A stretch of DNA of 64,000 nt. Origin: a virus. A model generated the notes under the pieces. The model saw only the letters and a program-made list of their open reading frames with translations, searched no databases and had not been told where the DNA came from. The stretch is taken from IMG/VR virus record IMGVR_UViG_3300023174_000040, positions 62,001 to 126,000 of that record, one strand, 5' to 3'. Shown piece by piece: positions 18,297 to 26,452 of the stretch (position 1 is the first letter of the stretch; the number at the start of each line of letters is the position of its first letter). The translations under genes and the position numbers were made by a program.

Positions 18297-18308
18297 AGTT
18301 AAACAATA

Positions 18309-18566
18309 ATGGCTAAAAAAAATAAACTCATGGCGGGCTCCAAAAAACAATTGGAGGCTCTTAAGGCAAAATACGGTCATAGCATCAATCATGTTGATGT
18401 TACCCTCCCAATGACTTACAACGAAGTCCTGAGTTATTTTGGGCCTCCATGCGAAGAATACGAGCCTCTGTGTGGCTGTTGTCGTGCTTGGGTTGAATGG
18501 CAAACCTCCGGCCAGAGAGTCACCATCACTCTTGAAAGAGACGAAGTCATAAAAATGATATATTGA
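18309..18566 (+). CDS. Small hypothetical protein with Cys cluster
   Basis: 85 residues, basic N-terminus (AKKNKLMAGSKKQ) and a cysteine cluster CEEYEPLCGCCRAWVEW that could bind zinc. It starts 13 bases after the previous stop without a strong RBS. Function not recognised. Confidence 0.55.
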   Translation: MAKKNKLMAGSKKQLEALKAKYGHSINHVDVTLPMTYNEVLSYFGPPCEEYEPLCGCCRAWVEWQTSGQRVTITLERDEVIKMIY

Positions 18567-18591
18567 TTAAATGTATTAAATGTGCTATAAT
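18563..18591 (+). promoter_or_regulatory. Sigma70-type promoter, leaderless start
   Basis: TTGATT (18563-18568), a 17-base spacer and TATAAT (18586-18591). The start codon at 18598 is about where transcription should begin, so the mRNA is probably leaderless. The -10 lies within an inverted repeat, ATGTGCT-ataata-AGCACAT, which could bind a repressor. Confidence 0.6.
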
Positions 18592-18597
18592 AAGCAC

Positions 18598-18825
18598 ATG
18601 CCAAAATACTATGTAAAATATAAAAATAAATCACTCATCACAGACCAATCAGATCCAGAAGAGGCAGCATATTGCCTTATTCTTATATTGGGTCCACAAT
18701 GGATATGCAGCCATTCAGACTACATTCATGTTGATGAACGTGGATTCAGAACAGAAGAAGCAGAAAATAAATTTGAATTTACAAGTTTATTAGAAAAAGT
18801 TTATAGAAAAAGGTATCCAGAGTGA
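18598..18825 (+). CDS. Small hypothetical protein
   Basis: 75 residues (MPKYYVKYKNKSLITDQSDPEEAAYC ... IHVDERGF). ATG 18598 follows the -10 box by six bases. Resembles small phage proteins of unknown function; no motif recognised. Its last codons overlap the terminator hairpin. Confidence 0.6.
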   Translation: MPKYYVKYKNKSLITDQSDPEEAAYCLILILGPQWICSHSDYIHVDERGFRTEEAENKFEFTSLLEKVYRKRYPE

Positions 18826-18844
18826 TCTGGATACCTTTTTTTTT
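18806..18844. terminator. Bidirectional terminator between convergent genes
   Basis: AGGTATCCAGA (18811-18821) pairs with TCTGGATACCT (18826-18836), with a T-run after it and an A-run before it. It therefore serves the plus-strand gene ending at 18825 and the minus-strand gene ending at 18849. Confidence 0.88.
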
Positions 18845-18848
18845 TAAT

Positions 18849-19097
18849 TTATTCATCGCTTTTGTAAATATTTTCTGCGAATGGGTTGTTTACTGCGACA
18901 ACCTTAACGTTATTATCTCCTATTGTAAGCATTCTAAAACGCTTAATTAATTGGTCTCTATTTGGCTCATCTTTTAGAGCAAACACAGCAATGTTCGAAT
19001 TGCTTGGCCAAGGAATTTTTTTGTTTATTCTTGAAACATAATAAACAAATGTTTCTTTATCCTTGCTTGAATCCACAATCTCTAAGTTATTGTTCAT
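18849..19097 (-). CDS. Small hypothetical protein
   Basis: 82 residues on the minus strand with a perfect AAGGAGGT eight bases before the ATG. Residues (ETFVYYVSRINKKIPWPSNSNIAVFALKDEPNRDQLIKRFRML) suggest a small alpha/beta fold. No family recognised. It is divergent from the GroES-like gene. Confidence 0.65.
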   Translation of the reverse strand: MNNNLEIVDSSKDKETFVYYVSRINKKIPWPSNSNIAVFALKDEPNRDQLIKRFRMLTIGDNNVKVVAVNNPFAENIYKSDE

Positions 19098-19167
19098 CTT
19101 TACCTCCTTGATAAAAGTTTGAACTACATAGTATTTATCCTTCTGATAATAATTTTGAAATTTACTC

Positions 19168-19196
19168 TTTACTAAAATAAAATTTTACACTATAAT
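19168..19196 (+). promoter_or_regulatory. Sigma70-type promoter for the GroES-like gene
   Basis: TTTACT (19168-19173), a 17-base spacer and TATAAT (19191-19196), 40 bases upstream of the start at 19237. Confidence 0.6.
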
Positions 19197-19236
19197 ATTT
19201 CAAGAACTCATTAATTTAAAAAGAAAGAAAGAAAAT

Positions 19237-19527
19237 ATGAGCAAAGTTAAACAGTGTTCACCATGTGGATATCAAGTATTACTTGAACTTTTAAGTGCCC
19301 AAGAAATGCTTGGCACAAAGATTATTTTAAATGAAGCCTCAAAGACAATGCGGGATTTCCAGGCAATTGTATTAGCGGTTGGACCAATGCTTAAAGAAGA
19401 TTATGGTTTTAAGGTCGGTGACAGAGTATTGCTATCTGGCACTGGCGTACCAGTCCCAAATTATGATGATAGTGAAAGAGATAAGGTTCTAATGGAACCA
19501 CAATCAATAAAAGCAGTTCTTTCTTGA
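19237..19527 (+). CDS. GroES/Cpn10-like co-chaperonin
   Basis: 96 residues, the length of GroES. Family features in order: PCGYQVLLELL, GTKIILNEAS in place of the mobile-loop region, AIVLAVGP, DYGFKVGDRVLLSGTG, and IKAVLS at the end. Phage co-chaperonins such as T4 gp31 replace host GroES to fold the capsid protein in GroEL. RBS AAGAAAGAAAG upstream. The mobile loop IVL-type motif is not obvious, so binding to host GroEL is inferred. Confidence 0.75.
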   Translation: MSKVKQCSPCGYQVLLELLSAQEMLGTKIILNEASKTMRDFQAIVLAVGPMLKEDYGFKVGDRVLLSGTGVPVPNYDDSERDKVLMEPQSIKAVLS

Positions 19528-19586
19528 TTTTTGATTTAAAAAAGACTATATTAAACTTTAACAATTTTTTAAAAAAGGAGTAAAAA

Positions 19587-19997
19587 ATGATTGATGTTTC
19601 TAATGTTAATGATGCGCTACCAATTTTAATGAAAGATGATTCAACGTTTGAATCACTTAAATCAGATTTCCCAGATATCCTTGCGGATTTAGTTACGTTT
19701 AGAACAAATCCAAACTGCAGTTGCAGAGGAAGAGTGGTCAAGTTCTTTACAACTAAATTAGAGGAATCCCCGGGAGTACTTAACAAGTATATTAAAGACC
19801 CTAATTCTCTAAATACTGAGCTTCAAAAAATAAAAACTCAGAGAATTGACAATAATTACTCAGGCAGAATTTTGACTGTCAGCAAGGGAGATGAGGCTTG
19901 GAAGACTTTTGCACAAGAAATTACAAGTGGTGGCAAGTATTTCCGTGCATTTAGTGTTGTTGAAAATGGAGATTCCCTAAAAGTATATTTTCTATGA
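19587..19997 (+). CDS. Hypothetical protein
   Basis: 136 residues with RBS AAAAAAGGAG before the ATG. Contains CSCRGRVVKFFTTKLEESPG, a Cys pair with basic residues. It overlaps the following membrane-protein gene by four bases. Conserved-looking phage protein of unknown function. Confidence 0.65.
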   Translation: MIDVSNVNDALPILMKDDSTFESLKSDFPDILADLVTFRTNPNCSCRGRVVKFFTTKLEESPGVLNKYIKDPNSLNTELQKIKTQRIDNNYSGRILTVSKGDEAWKTFAQEITSGGKYFRAFSVVENGDSLKVYFL

Positions 19998-20281
19998 TTT
20001 TCTTAATCTATTTAATAACTTGTTTGGGAGTTGCTTATGGTTGGAGCGATACTGATGCAAGTGTTCCTTTTAGGAACATGGTGGCAAAAGTTCCATACAT
20101 AAGGACAGCTTTATTGTGTCATGAATGCAGTAGTTTCTGGATCAGTTTATTTGTGAGTTTGTTTATCAATCCCCTCCAAGATGCTACATATCCAGGAGTG
20201 AGCAATATTTTTTCTGCTTTTTGTGGATTTTTTATAAATTTATATTTTGTCAGAAAAAAAATAATTCCATACAAGGATTAA
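19994..20281 (+). CDS. DUF1360-like small membrane protein
   Basis: 95 residues with two or three hydrophobic segments (MIFLIYLITCLGVAYGW; SFWISLFVSLFI; IFSAFCGFFINLYFV) and the signature LLCHECSSFW, which resembles the DUF1360 family of phage and bacterial membrane proteins. ATGA-type overlap with the upstream gene implies translational coupling. Function unknown. Confidence 0.65.
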   Translation: MIFLIYLITCLGVAYGWSDTDASVPFRNMVAKVPYIRTALLCHECSSFWISLFVSLFINPLQDATYPGVSNIFSAFCGFFINLYFVRKKIIPYKD

Positions 20282-20288
20282 TTTTACC

Positions 20289-20333
20289 GACAGCATAAAT
20301 ATTATAAAGGAAAATTATAATATTTATGCTGTC
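20289..20333 (+). promoter_or_regulatory. Perfect 18-bp hairpin over RBS and start codon
   Basis: The arms at 20289-20306 and 20316-20333 are perfectly complementary. The 9-base loop contains AAGG (the only RBS) and the right arm contains the ATG at 20326. It could repress translation of the GNAT gene by structure, or be a protein-binding palindrome; it lacks a T-run. Confidence 0.6.
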
Positions 20334-20922
20334 TTATTTTGAATTCTATAGCGAGCAAGGAAATCCAATAGTACAGAAGGGTCTGTTTAACAGAGCCACC
20401 AGTTTTAAATTATTGGATGAAGTAAATAAGCCGAAGCCCATATATGCCTCTAGGTGGATGATAAGAAGGGATATAGAGGCTGTTACTGAAATAGCCTGTC
20501 GTGGCAAGGCCCAATCTGAAAAGAAGCGAATAAAGAGAGATTTGGAAGATTCTTTAAGCGATCCTAATATGCTCGGATTGGTTTGTGAAGATAAAGATGG
20601 AGAAATAATAGGTTTTGTCATCTTTGCTTCAACAAATACATTTTATCAAATCTTGATTTTAAACACAAAAAAGGATGCAAAAAAAGTAATCGAAAGTTTA
20701 CTCTCTAGAATATTCGAAAAACTCGGCAGCCAAGGCACCCCAAGACAAAAATGTAAAGTGGTTGTAAAAGATAATAAAAATAGTCCATCTTGGTGGTATA
20801 AATTATTAAAGGATTACGGGTTCGATGGAAGAGAAGTAGGTGAACAATGGATGTTTACATACTATAGTCAAAAGGGTTTTGGAGATGACTTTGCTCAAGG
20901 ACTCCTTGAAGACAATAGTTAA
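20326..20922 (+). CDS. GNAT-type N-acetyltransferase-like protein
   Basis: 198 residues. The central part (IRRDIEAVTEIAC ... GLVCEDKDGEIIGFVIFAS ... NTKKDAKKVIESLLSRIF ... WYKLLKDYGFDGREVGEQWMFTYY) follows the order of GNAT beta strands and the C-terminal YKLGF-like element. The start MLSYFEFYSEQ resembles short aromatic leaders of phage internal proteins. The start codon lies inside an 18-bp hairpin. Substrate unknown. Confidence 0.6.
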   Translation: MLSYFEFYSEQGNPIVQKGLFNRATSFKLLDEVNKPKPIYASRWMIRRDIEAVTEIACRGKAQSEKKRIKRDLEDSLSDPNMLGLVCEDKDGEIIGFVIFASTNTFYQILILNTKKDAKKVIESLLSRIFEKLGSQGTPRQKCKVVVKDNKNSPSWWYKLLKDYGFDGREVGEQWMFTYYSQKGFGDDFAQGLLEDNS

Positions 20923-20929
20923 AGAAATC

Positions 20930-20947
20930 CTTTCCCTCCGGTACGGT
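20930..20947 (+). promoter_or_regulatory. GGTACGGT motif
   Basis: Reads CTTTCCCTCCGGTACGGT, 20 bases before the GTG start at 20968. The leader forms CCTGttCAGG just before the RBS AGGAGAGAA. Confidence 0.6.
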
Positions 20948-20967
20948 TCCTGTTCAGGAGAGAAGCC

Positions 20968-21507
20968 GTGCAAATTCTAGAAAACTATAAATTCAAATCA
21001 AAGTCTAGCGAAGTCTTTGTTAAAGACTATTCATTTAATAAATTCGTGAAAGACTTCCCTGAATTCTCTGATTTACTACTCAGAATGAAAACTCATCTGA
21101 AAAATAATCATAAATATTATCTTGTGGATCTAATCATTAAAGACCACAAGAAAAATCAAAAGACTTGTGTCGATGTTCGCTATCATGTTGATGGTGAATA
21201 TGAAAGCAATAATCAATATTGTCTTTGGGTTAGTGGGCCAAATAGAACTTTGTTCCCTAAAGAACAATTTAATTTAGAGAGTTTTCCAAGTTCAAGAAAC
21301 GACCAGAATAATTTTTTGGAATTGTTCCTCAAAGATAAGGAATCTTTCGAAGTGCCAGAGGAAACTTTTGTTGTATACTCCAGCAAAGATCCCCATAAAG
21401 GTGTGGTTTGCGAAAAGGATGGCCGACGAATCTTTGTGCGTTTAATGGCAACAGATTACATAAAGCCAAAGAATTTCATCAAGAAGGGTTTCTCTCAGGT
21501 ACGGTAG
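20968..21507 (+). CDS. Hypothetical protein
   Basis: 179 residues from GTG with RBS AGGAG. No domain recognised; the C-terminus FSQVR is encoded by the next GGTACGGT motif. Likely an early or motif-controlled phage protein. Confidence 0.65.
   Translation: MQILENYKFKSKSSEVFVKDYSFNKFVKDFPEFSDLLLRMKTHLKNNHKYYLVDLIIKDHKKNQKTCVDVRYHVDGEYESNNQYCLWVSGPNRTLFPKEQFNLESFPSSRNDQNNFLELFLKDKESFEVPEETFVVYSSKDPHKGVVCEKDGRRIFVRLMATDYIKPKNFIKKGFSQVR
21487..21505 (+). promoter_or_regulatory. GGTACGGT motif overlapping a gene end
   Basis: Reads GGTTTCTCTCAGGTACGGT and supplies the last codons of the upstream gene. It is followed at once by the hairpin AGTCTCT-tgtt-AGAGAGACT, 42 bases before the start at 21547. 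Confidence 0.58.
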
Positions 21508-21546
21508 TCTCTTGTTAGAGAGACTCAAAAAACAATAGAGAGAAAC

Positions 21547-21711
21547 ATGAAAGATAAAGATTGGATCGACCAGAAGGTTCTTGAAAAGGTCATTAAGAAG
21601 AATTACGTTAATAACAAGAATAGTTTTTGCAGCGAGTGCGGTGCGTATACAAAGGAAAAGGTTTGTAGGGATTGCCTTGTTGAAAATGAATACTTGGAGT
21701 ATGTAAAGTAA
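21547..21711 (+). CDS. Small zinc-ribbon protein
   Basis: 54 residues with RBS AGAGAGAAAC. Two Cys pairs, FCSEC and VCRDC, spaced 13 residues apart make a zinc ribbon; the N-terminus KDKDWIDQKVLEKVIKK is a charged helix. Found by reading the gap between motif and ligase-like gene. Possibly a small nucleic-acid or protein adaptor. Confidence 0.6.
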   Translation: MKDKDWIDQKVLEKVIKKNYVNNKNSFCSECGAYTKEKVCRDCLVENEYLEYVK

Positions 21712-21718
21712 AGTAATT

Positions 21719-22348
21719 ATGTACGATAGTTTTAAATATCTTTATCCGCCTCGCCCGGAAAATGCCCTGCCGCCGGATAGAATCCCGGTGTTTGAAAAGT
21801 CGGGGTATACTGGGCAATACAAGAAGAATGGCACTTGTAGCATCTTTGCAATCAATCATCCCAAAGATTTTATTGCAATGACTCGCCACAATGATAACCA
21901 TAAACAGTGGGAATTTTCCAACTATTTTAGGGATTGTTTCACAAAGTATCTTCCGGCCGATAAGTGGCACGTTCTTGTTGGTGAAGTAATTCACAGCAAA
22001 ACAACCAGCATCAAAGACACTGTTTATATCTTTGATATTATCGTATATAACTCCGAAGAACTTTATGGAAAGACTTTTACTGAACGGCAGAATCTTCTGA
22101 GGGATATTTTCCATCCTGAAAATAAAAAAGAAGAATACAGCCACTTTGAAATTGAGCCAAGATTTTGGCTTGCAAAAAATATCGAAGAAGGTATCCTAGA
22201 TCTCTTCAACAATATCAAAGATAAAGATGTTGATGAAGGCTTTGTGTTAAAAAAGAGAGATAGCGTCCTAAAGGATTGTGCTGGTCAAAAAAGCAATAAT
22301 AGTTGGCAAATAAAATTCCGTCATCCTTCAAGGAAGTATAGGTTCTAA
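21719..22348 (+). CDS. ATP-dependent ligase-like nucleotidyltransferase
   Basis: 209 residues containing the covalent nucleotidyltransferase motifs in order: YKKNG (motif I, Lys-x-x-Gly), LVGEVIHS (motif III), TVYIFDIIVYNSEELYGKTFTERQNLL (IIIa), DEGFVLKK (IV) and WQIKFR (V). No OB-fold domain follows, so it is a minimal core. It may be a DNA or RNA ligase or an adenylylating enzyme; substrate cannot be read from sequence. It follows a zinc-ribbon gene by seven bases and a GGTACGGT motif. The ligase at 10283 has a different architecture. Confidence 0.65.
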   Translation: MYDSFKYLYPPRPENALPPDRIPVFEKSGYTGQYKKNGTCSIFAINHPKDFIAMTRHNDNHKQWEFSNYFRDCFTKYLPADKWHVLVGEVIHSKTTSIKDTVYIFDIIVYNSEELYGKTFTERQNLLRDIFHPENKKEEYSHFEIEPRFWLAKNIEEGILDLFNNIKDKDVDEGFVLKKRDSVLKDCAGQKSNNSWQIKFRHPSRKYRF

Positions 22349-22349
22349 A

Positions 22350-23072
22350 ATGCTTGAGTTTTACAAGAACAGCGATATTCGGGAAGAACTCAAGAATATT
22401 CTCAGCGATAGGCAACTGATCAGTTCGCTCTTTAGAAGCGTTCCTGAACTTGAGTCAATTGGTTTCTCTGTAACCAATGAGTATGACGATAGCAACTATT
22501 ATGATAGTGTAAGACTTGAAAGCGTCAATGGTTATTCTTGGAATCCTTATGAAGATGATTATGATGATGATTATGATTCAAGCAATAGCCCTACCGGCAA
22601 GAAGTTAGACGAGGAAATTGCACGGGCTTGTGCGAGTTTAATTGAAGAAGTAGGCAAAGATTTTGGATACGGAGATGAAAACTCTCTTCTAAGATCGGAT
22701 TACACCTCGCCCAGTTCTACAACTAAGCCCTACAGAGAATTTAATAGGTTTATTCTCGATCTTGCTGCTGGAAATAAGCTAAAGGACGAATCTATTCTGG
22801 CTAAGATCGCATCAAAATTTGATCCAAAGTGGGCCTTGTATTACGCCTTTGATCATGGAAGAATGAACAAAGAAATTGAGGACAAGATCTTCCTTAAAAA
22901 GGGAAACATGAGGGAAGCCTACCTTTATAGTGTTCATGTTTTAAAGGATGTTCTTCCAAAGAACATTGAGGATTTTCATATTCTTAATTCTTTTGGAAAG
23001 AAAAAGGAATCCTCTGATCAGGAATATCTTAATAAGTATCTTGAATTCAAGAAAACATTAGTTGTTGAATAA
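22350..23072 (+). CDS. Hypothetical acidic protein
   Basis: 240 residues, one base after the ligase-like gene. It has a strongly acidic, Tyr-rich linker (YEDDYDDDYDSSN) and a helical second half. The 3' end overlaps the minus-strand nucleotidyltransferase gene by 55 bases. No family recognised. Confidence 0.65.
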   Translation: MLEFYKNSDIREELKNILSDRQLISSLFRSVPELESIGFSVTNEYDDSNYYDSVRLESVNGYSWNPYEDDYDDDYDSSNSPTGKKLDEEIARACASLIEEVGKDFGYGDENSLLRSDYTSPSSTTKPYREFNRFILDLAAGNKLKDESILAKIASKFDPKWALYYAFDHGRMNKEIEDKIFLKKGNMREAYLYSVHVLKDVLPKNIEDFHILNSFGKKKESSDQEYLNKYLEFKKTLVVE

Positions 23073-23425
23073 TTTTCAACCTTATCAAAAAATCTAACTT
23101 CGGCCAAATTTGATCCTACTACTTTTTTGTTTTCATATTCTTTTCCAATAACGATAATATTAACCCCTTGATCAGACAGTAGTTTCTCCATTTCCTCTTC
23201 ACTATCAAATACAAATACGCTATCTACGTGTTTGATGCTGAGGAGAAACTCTTTTCTATTTTCTTCTTTATTGAAAGGTCTATCTTTGCCTTTTAATAAA
23301 GAAACTCTTTGATCGCTATCTATTCCAACGATTAATCTGTCTCCAAGACTCTTTGCATATTCCATAAGTCTAATATGGCCTATATGTAAAATATCATAGC
23401 ATCCGTTAGTCCAAATTGTTTTCAT
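23018..23425 (-). CDS. hldE2: HldE C-terminal-type heptose-1-phosphate adenylyltransferase
   Basis: 135 residues. The cytidylyltransferase-like core is clear: IWTNGCYDILHIGHIRLMEYAKSLGDRLIVGIDSD with the nucleotide-binding HIGH motif, then the GKDRP...R.E.L loop. This family transfers AMP to heptose-1-phosphate in ADP-heptose synthesis. The ATG at 23423-23425 overlaps the stop of the kinase gene, so kinase and transferase form a two-gene operon, as in split RfaE systems. Other nucleotidyltransferases such as glycerol-3-phosphate cytidylyltransferase share the fold, but the kinase partner favours heptose. Confidence 0.75.
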   Translation of the reverse strand: MKTIWTNGCYDILHIGHIRLMEYAKSLGDRLIVGIDSDQRVSLLKGKDRPFNKEENRKEFLLSIKHVDSVFVFDSEEEMEKLLSDQGVNIIVIGKEYENKKVVGSNLAEVRFFDKVENYSTTNVFLNSRYLLRYS

Positions 23426-24162
23426 GGAGTTGATACTCCAAATTGACTGACTACCTTCAAAGAGCATTGGTTTGCGAATCTTATGCTCTTTTCTATATTC
23501 TTGGTTTTCATATAGCCCACAACAAATGCAGCAAGAAAAGTATCTCCTGCGCCGCAAACATCCCTAATCTCAACTTTCCTTGTTGGATATTTTTTTATTT
23601 TTTGTTTGTGGAAGTGTATTGCCCCATTCTCCCCGTCTGTAACTACTAGGTGGCAACAATCAGGGAATTTTAAGCCTTGAATGTTATTCAGGTATTCTTT
23701 TTGATTTACCTTCAAGAAGTCAATAAAGGATAAATCTTTTGGTTTTCTTTTTGTATCCATGAACCTAACAGCACTGTTTTTGCATATAAGTTCTAAATCA
23801 GGTTCTTGTAAAAACCCTTTGTTATAATCTGATATTACTATTGCATCATATTTTTGATGTTTGTATTTTTTAGTGTTTATTCTTTCGCAACTATCGTGAA
23901 CATCTTCTCTAAAGACTATTGAATTATATCTTGTATCAATAAATCTTCTTTTTATTATCTTTTGTTTATTTGTTATTAAATCCACATCTGCAGAAGGCAA
24001 TAAAGAAAGAATATTTCTAACGACATTTGCCGCCATGCCATCTGTCGAGTTCTTCTTTCCATTATTTTTAAAACACAATGCAGGGGCTTCTGGACATACT
24101 CTTTCGCATGTCCCGTAGATGTATTCGTCAGAGCAGGATTCGCCAACTACTAATATTCTCAT
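23422..24162 (-). CDS. hldE1: HldE N-terminal-type (PfkB) heptose-7-phosphate kinase
   Basis: 246 residues, shorter than the usual roughly 310. PfkB features: VVGESCSDEYIYG near the start, GGA-like DGMAANVV, and the catalytic DVCGAGDTFLAAF. RfaE/HldE features include ERVCPEAPALCF and SDYNKGFL. It should phosphorylate heptose-7-phosphate at C1 ahead of ADP-heptose formation. Some beta strands near residues 70-90 appear trimmed, so activity is not certain. Minus-strand operon with the adenylyltransferase; no phosphatase gene is seen nearby. Possible purpose: remodelling host LPS or making a glycan precursor. Confidence 0.75.
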   Translation of the reverse strand: MRILVVGESCSDEYIYGTCERVCPEAPALCFKNNGKKNSTDGMAANVVRNILSLLPSADVDLITNKQKIIKRRFIDTRYNSIVFREDVHDSCERINTKKYKHQKYDAIVISDYNKGFLQEPDLELICKNSAVRFMDTKRKPKDLSFIDFLKVNQKEYLNNIQGLKFPDCCHLVVTDGENGAIHFHKQKIKKYPTRKVEIRDVCGAGDTFLAAFVVGYMKTKNIEKSIRFANQCSLKVVSQFGVSTP

Positions 24163-24176
24163 ATCCCCATTTTTTG

Positions 24177-24204
24177 TTGACTATTTTAGTATCCACAGTA
24201 TAAT
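24177..24204 (+). promoter_or_regulatory. Sigma70-type promoter, near-leaderless
   Basis: TTGACT (24177-24182), a 16-base spacer and TATAAT (24199-24204); the ATG at 24211 lies six bases beyond, so the transcript is probably leaderless. Confidence 0.65.
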
Positions 24205-24210
24205 AATAGC

Positions 24211-24555
24211 ATGAAATGCCCAATTTGTCAACAAAAGATGGATCTCGTAGTTACTAGTCACAAAAATAAACCTTTTGTGGATAATAATCTATATCCAAAG
24301 ATGTGTTTTGCTTGCTATAGTGTTCCTAAAACCCTAAAGCAGACTCTAGATAAAGAAGGAAATATAAAAGAACAAATAGAATTGGAATATTCTATAGAAA
24401 ATCTACATTCAGCCCAAGAACTTTTTGATCAAGGTTCTGCTGATAATCTTAATCAGGCAAAAAAATCAGTGCAGAGTGTAAAAGCTTTGAATGTTTTAAA
24501 AGTAAAAAAAGAAACTAAGAAAGATAAACCAAAATTAGACTGCCACTTGATCTAA
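24211..24555 (+). CDS. Zinc-ribbon protein
   Basis: 114 residues. Cys pairs CPICQQKM and MCFACYS form a probable zinc site; the rest is charged and ends in a Lys-rich tail. Convergent with, and overlapping by 21 bases, the minus-strand 621-residue gene. Function unknown. Confidence 0.65.
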   Translation: MKCPICQQKMDLVVTSHKNKPFVDNNLYPKMCFACYSVPKTLKQTLDKEGNIKEQIELEYSIENLHSAQELFDQGSADNLNQAKKSVQSVKALNVLKVKKETKKDKPKLDCHLI

Positions 24556-26400
24556 GTGCTTATTAATTAGATTTTCTATTTTGGCATAGTCCGACATTCT
24601 ATAGTCTGTGTGCTTTTGGTTCATGCTCTTATTGTTATCGGGATGCAGATAATAATCTTTCAATAATTTGGCTAATTCTTTTTGACCTTCGGTTCCCTTT
24701 TTTTCAAAAATTTCATCAAACATTCTGCTTATAGAATCGTGCCATAATTTACTTACATTTTCTTTACCAAGCATCTTGATCATTCTAAACATGTAATCAG
24801 ATGGCCTGTCGCTTCGCCACCCGTTTTCGTTAAGAAGTATCGCAGAAACTGAGCCCATATTGAACACCGATCCAGCATCCAGGAACTCTTTAACCAGATA
24901 TTCCATATTTTCTCGAGAATCTCTTGCTCGAAGATATTTGCTCCTAAACACTGAGTCAACTTCACTTGGAAGCAAACCTTTAATATTTTCTCTTCCAAGA
25001 ATATTAAGTGTTTCTTTGATATTATCCGAATGAACAATCCAACCCACAATCTCTCCTGGGCTTGTTTTTAATTTACTTATTACTTCAGGCCCTAATAGTT
25101 TTGCCATTTCTGTTTTATTTGTAGACCTTTTTATAATTCCAATTATATGAATCCCTTGCATTTTAGTTAGATTATTTTTACCAATAATATCCACCATTTG
25201 ATATGTATCTAATTTTGTATCAAGCCTGCTATTTCCCGAATGGGACTTTGCTTTCGCCAGTGGCGGCGAATTAGAAATGAGATCATGAATTTGCGATCCA
25301 ACCAATTCGCCCGTATGGTCAGCGACCATTTTCTTAACAGCAGGATTATTGATATTTGATGAATTTATATTCCAAAGAAAATCATGCATATTAAATGAAT
25401 CGAAATTAATATTTAAATCCTTGATCATAGATGCTATCTTGAAAAAATCATCTCTACGATACACTCCGGAGTTATTGTTAATAATTTCCGCTAAATTCCG
25501 GCCTGATATATTTTTCTTTAGATCTTTATCTATTAATGGATTCAAAAATGTGGAACTATCAAATTTTAACCTGATGTTATAACAACTGCTTGCTCCGTTT
25601 GCATATTTCTTTAAAAAGTCATAATATTTCACATCTAATTCTTCAACATGGTTGTCTTCAACATCCATGAATTGATGACTATCTTCTCCCTCATCTAAAC
25701 AATTCACAAATTGATACACTGGTTTATCTTTATCATGGATAATATAAATATTATTTCCTAAGTAGCTTTCATGATAATCTCCATCTGGTGCTGCGGTACA
25801 CCATTGGGTCCCTTTACCATAACTGCATAATATTCTTTTTCTGGCTTTTATTTCATTTTCATCTTTTGGTAATCCGTGTTCTGTTCCACTTCCCAACGCC
25901 GGTAGAAAATAAAGTTTTAAATCAGCGTCTGTGGCAACCAATTCTATTAGCTTATCATCACCCTCTAGTGTCTCGCCACTTTTTCTTAATTTTCTTTCTT
26001 GTCTATTGCTTATCTCTTGACTTGCTTTTATGTATTCTTCAACTTTTTCTTTGATTTCTTGTCCAACCTTAAACCAACCTTTAACTCCTATTTCACTTTT
26101 AGGCAATTTGCCGCTATCAATCATTTTTTTGGCAACATTGATTGAAATTTCCAAATCTTCTTTTCTGTATCTTTTTACGCTCCAATAACCCATTGCAAAA
26201 CTAAACCAATTAAAGTTTTCAAGATTCTTTTCTTTTAAAACCTGAATTATGATATCCTTAGGAGGAAATAATACTATTTGAGGATGAGCATCCAAATATC
26301 TTTTTTCTTCTGGTTTGGCGTATTTTACTAGATTAGCCAGGTACGCATCAAAGTCAGAAGCTATATTTTCGTTTAAAAAGAACCAGTTCTTAAAATTCAT
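24535..26400 (-). CDS. Large hypothetical protein with PcfJ-like segment
   Basis: 621 residues. Residues about 185-270 (CSYGKGTQWCTAAPDGDYHESYLGNNIYIIHDKDKP ... QFMDVEDNH) resemble the PcfJ-like segment also seen at the RIIB C-terminus. The N-terminus MNFKNWFFLNENIASDFDAYL matches the short aromatic leader style (F..W....E) seen on phage internal proteins, comparable with the capsid-targeting peptide of T4. The rest looks alpha-helical. Function unknown; possible head-internal or host-takeover protein. Confidence 0.65.
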   Translation of the reverse strand: MNFKNWFFLNENIASDFDAYLANLVKYAKPEEKRYLDAHPQIVLFPPKDIIIQVLKEKNLENFNWFSFAMGYWSVKRYRKEDLEISINVAKKMIDSGKLPKSEIGVKGWFKVGQEIKEKVEEYIKASQEISNRQERKLRKSGETLEGDDKLIELVATDADLKLYFLPALGSGTEHGLPKDENEIKARKRILCSYGKGTQWCTAAPDGDYHESYLGNNIYIIHDKDKPVYQFVNCLDEGEDSHQFMDVEDNHVEELDVKYYDFLKKYANGASSCYNIRLKFDSSTFLNPLIDKDLKKNISGRNLAEIINNNSGVYRRDDFFKIASMIKDLNINFDSFNMHDFLWNINSSNINNPAVKKMVADHTGELVGSQIHDLISNSPPLAKAKSHSGNSRLDTKLDTYQMVDIIGKNNLTKMQGIHIIGIIKRSTNKTEMAKLLGPEVISKLKTSPGEIVGWIVHSDNIKETLNILGRENIKGLLPSEVDSVFRSKYLRARDSRENMEYLVKEFLDAGSVFNMGSVSAILLNENGWRSDRPSDYMFRMIKMLGKENVSKLWHDSISRMFDEIFEKKGTEGQKELAKLLKDYYLHPDNNKSMNQKHTDYRMSDYAKIENLINKHLDQVAV

Positions 26401-26452
26401 GATACTTTATTTAGATATTTGAGTTTGTTTTTATTCTCTGTATAATAGGGGG

